Below are positions 39,372 through 41,160 of a stretch of DNA of 41,160 nucleotides, piece by piece; position 1 is the stretch's first letter; each line of letters opens with the position of its first letter. Both the position numbers and the translations under genes were made by a program. The notes beneath the pieces are model-generated. The model ran no database searches. It was not told the origin of the DNA and saw only the letters and a list, made by a program, of their open reading frames with translations. The stretch comes from Nitrospirota bacterium. Its GTDB lineage: Bacteria; Nitrospirota; Thermodesulfovibrionia; Thermodesulfovibrionales; JdFR-88. The stretch spans positions 1 to 41,160 of the forward strand of contig JAKAJM010000016.1 of the NCBI GenBank assembly GCA_021813765.1, written 5' to 3'.

Positions 39372-41160
39372 TTACTCGCCGGAAGCTTCCTCTTTTTTTT
39401 CTTCCTTGAAGCCGCAGCTTTTCTCCGGGCAGAAGACCGTGGCTCCCTCCCTGGTCTTTTTCTCAAGAAGGTAAGGGCTGCCGCAGCTGGGGCAGGCCCG
39501 GTTCACGGGGCGGTACCACGATATGAACTTGCAGTTGGGATAATTGCCGCAGCTGTAAAAGAGCCTTCCTTTTTTGGAGCGCCGCTCCACGATGTCGCCG
39601 CCGTCCATGGGGCACTTTACACCAAGCGACACGGGTTTGGTGGTCTTGCATTCGGGGTATTTCGAGCAGGCAAGGAACTTGCCGAACCTTCCGGTGCGGA
39701 GCACCATCGGAGCGCCGCATTTTTCGCAGACCTCGTCCGTCTGCTCCACCGCCTGCTTCTGTCCCTCAAGCGGGCGGGTAAAGCGGCACTCGGGGTAGCC
39801 GCTGCAGGCCAGGAACCACCCGTGCCTTCCCCATCTCTTCACCAGCGGCAGCCCGCAGCTTTCGCACTTCTCCTCTGTCATGACGTCTTCGGGCCGCACC
39901 TTGCCCGGCGTCTTGAGGGCCGTCTCAAGGTCCTGGCTGAAGGGCTGGTAAAAATCCTTTATCACCTTGGGCCACTCCATCTTGCCCTGCTCTATCTGGT
40001 CCAGTTCGTCTTCCATCCGGGCGGTAAAGCCAACATCCATAAGCTCCGGGAACTTTTCAACCAGCAGGTCGTTGACAAGGACTCCAAGGTCTGTCGGCTT
40101 GAACTTCCCCGCCTCCTTGGTGACATACTTTCTGTCCTGGATGGTCGAAAGTATGGCGGCATACGTGCTGGGCCGCCCTATGCCCTTTTCCTCCAGGGTC
40201 TTTACGAGGCTTGCCTCCGTGTACCTGGGCGGCGGCTGCGTGAAATGCTGGTCCGGCCTCAGCTCAAGGAGTTTCAGCGCCTCGCTTTCCTCCAGGGAAG
40301 GAAGAAGCCCCTCTTCCTCTTCGCCGGCAATGTCCTTGTAAAGGGCCAAAAAACCGTCGAACCTGACGACCGTCCCACTTGCCTTGAATACGGCCGCATC
40401 CTTTTTCTCTCCGTCTCCGCCCGTTGAGGAGATGGTAAATACGGTCTGCTCAAGCTGCGCGGAGGCCATCTGGCTTGCCAGGAACCGGTTCCAGATAAGG
40501 CTGTAGAGCCTCATCTGGTCCTTCGACAAAAATTGCTTTACCGCCTCCGGAGACCTCTCCATGTACGTGGGCCTTATGGCCTCGTGGGCCTCCTGAGCCG
40601 ATGCCTTGCTCTTGTATTTTGGGGGTTTTTCGGGCAGATATTTTTCTCCGAAGCGGGCGGATATCAGCTTTCTGGCCCACTGCTGCGCCTCCTGGGCCAC
40701 GTTCACCGAATCGGTCCTCATATAGGTGATAAGGCCCACGGAGCCTTCCTCCCCCAGCTCTATGCCCTCATAGAGCTGCTGGGCAAGGACCATCGTCTTT
40801 TTGGCTGAAAACTGCAGGCGCTGGAAGGCCTCCTGCTGAAGCGTGCTGGTTATGAAAGGGGGCGCGGGGGACCGCTTGCGGAGCTTTTTTTCGACGCCGG
40901 CAAGCACATAGTCCAGGCCCCTGGCGAACTCCACCGCCTTTTGGGCCTCCTCGGCCGTCCGCAGAAGGAATTTTTTCTCCCCCGTCCTGGTATTTCGCTC
41001 CATGACAGGCTCTCCGCGCAGCGTGTGCAGACGCGCGGAAAAACCGGCCCCGGCTTTTTCAGGGGAAAAACCTTTCGCCTGCGAAAAAACGCCCTCAACA
41101 GACCAGTATTCCTCCTGCTTGAACCCCTCTATCTCCCTTTCGCGCTCGACTACCAGCCTT
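39372..41160 (-). CDS. topA: DNA topoisomerase I TopA, 3' part (5' end beyond the window)
   Basis: About 595 C-terminal residues are visible; the frame stays open to the right edge, where FKQEEYWSVEGVF is seen. The active-site region is SVGLITYMRTDSVNVAQEA (Tyr forms the DNA adduct), and EEKGIGRPSTYAAILSTIQD is another signature. Four C-terminal zinc fingers follow: CESCG...CSGYPEC, CEKCG...CSKYPEC, CPMDG...CGNYPNC (variant) and CPSCG...CPEKSC. The enzyme relaxes negative supercoils. It would be first or near-first in the long operon. Confidence 0.97.
   Translation of the reverse strand, partial: RLVVEREREIEGFKQEEYWSVEGVFSQAKGFSPEKAGAGFSARLHTLRGEPVMERNTRTGEKKFLLRTAEEAQKAVEFARGLDYVLAGVEKKLRKRSPAPPFITSTLQQEAFQRLQFSAKKTMVLAQQLYEGIELGEEGSVGLITYMRTDSVNVAQEAQQWARKLISARFGEKYLPEKPPKYKSKASAQEAHEAIRPTYMERSPEAVKQFLSKDQMRLYSLIWNRFLASQMASAQLEQTVFTISSTGGDGEKKDAAVFKASGTVVRFDGFLALYKDIAGEEEEGLLPSLEESEALKLLELRPDQHFTQPPPRYTEASLVKTLEEKGIGRPSTYAAILSTIQDRKYVTKEAGKFKPTDLGVLVNDLLVEKFPELMDVGFTARMEDELDQIEQGKMEWPKVIKDFYQPFSQDLETALKTPGKVRPEDVMTEEKCESCGLPLVKRWGRHGWFLACSGYPECRFTRPLEGQKQAVEQTDEVCEKCGAPMVLRTGRFGKFLACSKYPECKTTKPVSLGVKCPMDGGDIVERRSKKGRLFYSCGNYPNCKFISWYRPVNRACPSCGSPYLLEKKTREGATVFCPEKSCGFKEEKKEEASGE

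Noticed and set aside
39279-40427. 382-codon plus-strand frame opposite topA
   Set aside because: Mirror of topA with no ribosome site and no recognisable fold.

Overview
The window looks like chromosomal DNA of a GC-rich, anaerobic, Gram-negative, motile bacterium that decodes UGA as selenocysteine. Nitrospirota (Thermodesulfovibrionia-like) or a deltaproteobacterial lineage fits best. The reasons are a fused LapA/LapB protein with outer-membrane proteins, a periplasmic selenoprotein formate dehydrogenase, a bifurcation-type NuoE/NuoF pair, and a HARP-type protein-only RNase P. The lineage is inferred from gene content only; no rRNA or tRNA gene was seen.

Layout. 1-207 (-): the 5' part of selD with an in-frame UGA at the catalytic position. 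453-653: a MITE-like inverted-repeat element with a second palindromic repeat nested in it. 667-3952 (-): a peptidoglycan-recycling pair, NamZ followed by a MurU-AmgK fusion. 4263-7595 (-): secreted proteins (a short outer-membrane beta-barrel, a small OB-fold-like protein, an orphan multi-Cache sensor) with an ankyrin-repeat remnant between them. 7825-13327 (-): fdnG-fdnH-fdnI-fdhE; fdnG is read through a UGA (Sec195). 13542-20315 (+): a large STAND ATPase/TPR/BTAD regulator divergent from the fdn operon, then a SARP-like heptamer promoter, a 61-residue protein with an apparent CTG start, and a 1007-residue two-propeller lipoprotein.

20380-22714 (-): NuoE/NuoF-type flavoprotein pair without a hydrogenase or formate dehydrogenase beside it. 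23149-26895: a secreted cupin (-), then a CZB chemoreceptor behind a sigma-28 promoter and a TauE/SafE permease with its DUF1634 partner (+). 27022-29534 (-): a compact pterin/folate operon (PCD, FolM-like SDR, FolB, FolK, FolE). 29635-31971: a ferredoxin-reductase-like flavoprotein (-) divergent from a Fur/PerR-family regulator and a zinc-ribbon protein (+), with a Fur-box-like dyad over a near-leaderless promoter.

32029-41160 (-): a long, tightly packed housekeeping operon, topA (cut by the edge), a MobB-like P-loop protein, ccsA, hemA, hemC, nadD, rsfS, rlmH, lapAB and the HARP gene, closed by a strong terminator. It joins haem and cytochrome c maturation, NAD synthesis, ribosome maturation, envelope control and tRNA processing. 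SelD at the left edge makes the selenium donor needed both for its own synthesis and for FdnG, so the selenium and formate genes are functionally linked though not in one operon.

No CRISPR array, complete insertion sequence, prophage or defence island was found. The least explained parts are the regulator/small protein/lipoprotein block (13.5-20.3 kb), the orphan Cache protein and the orphan NuoEF pair.
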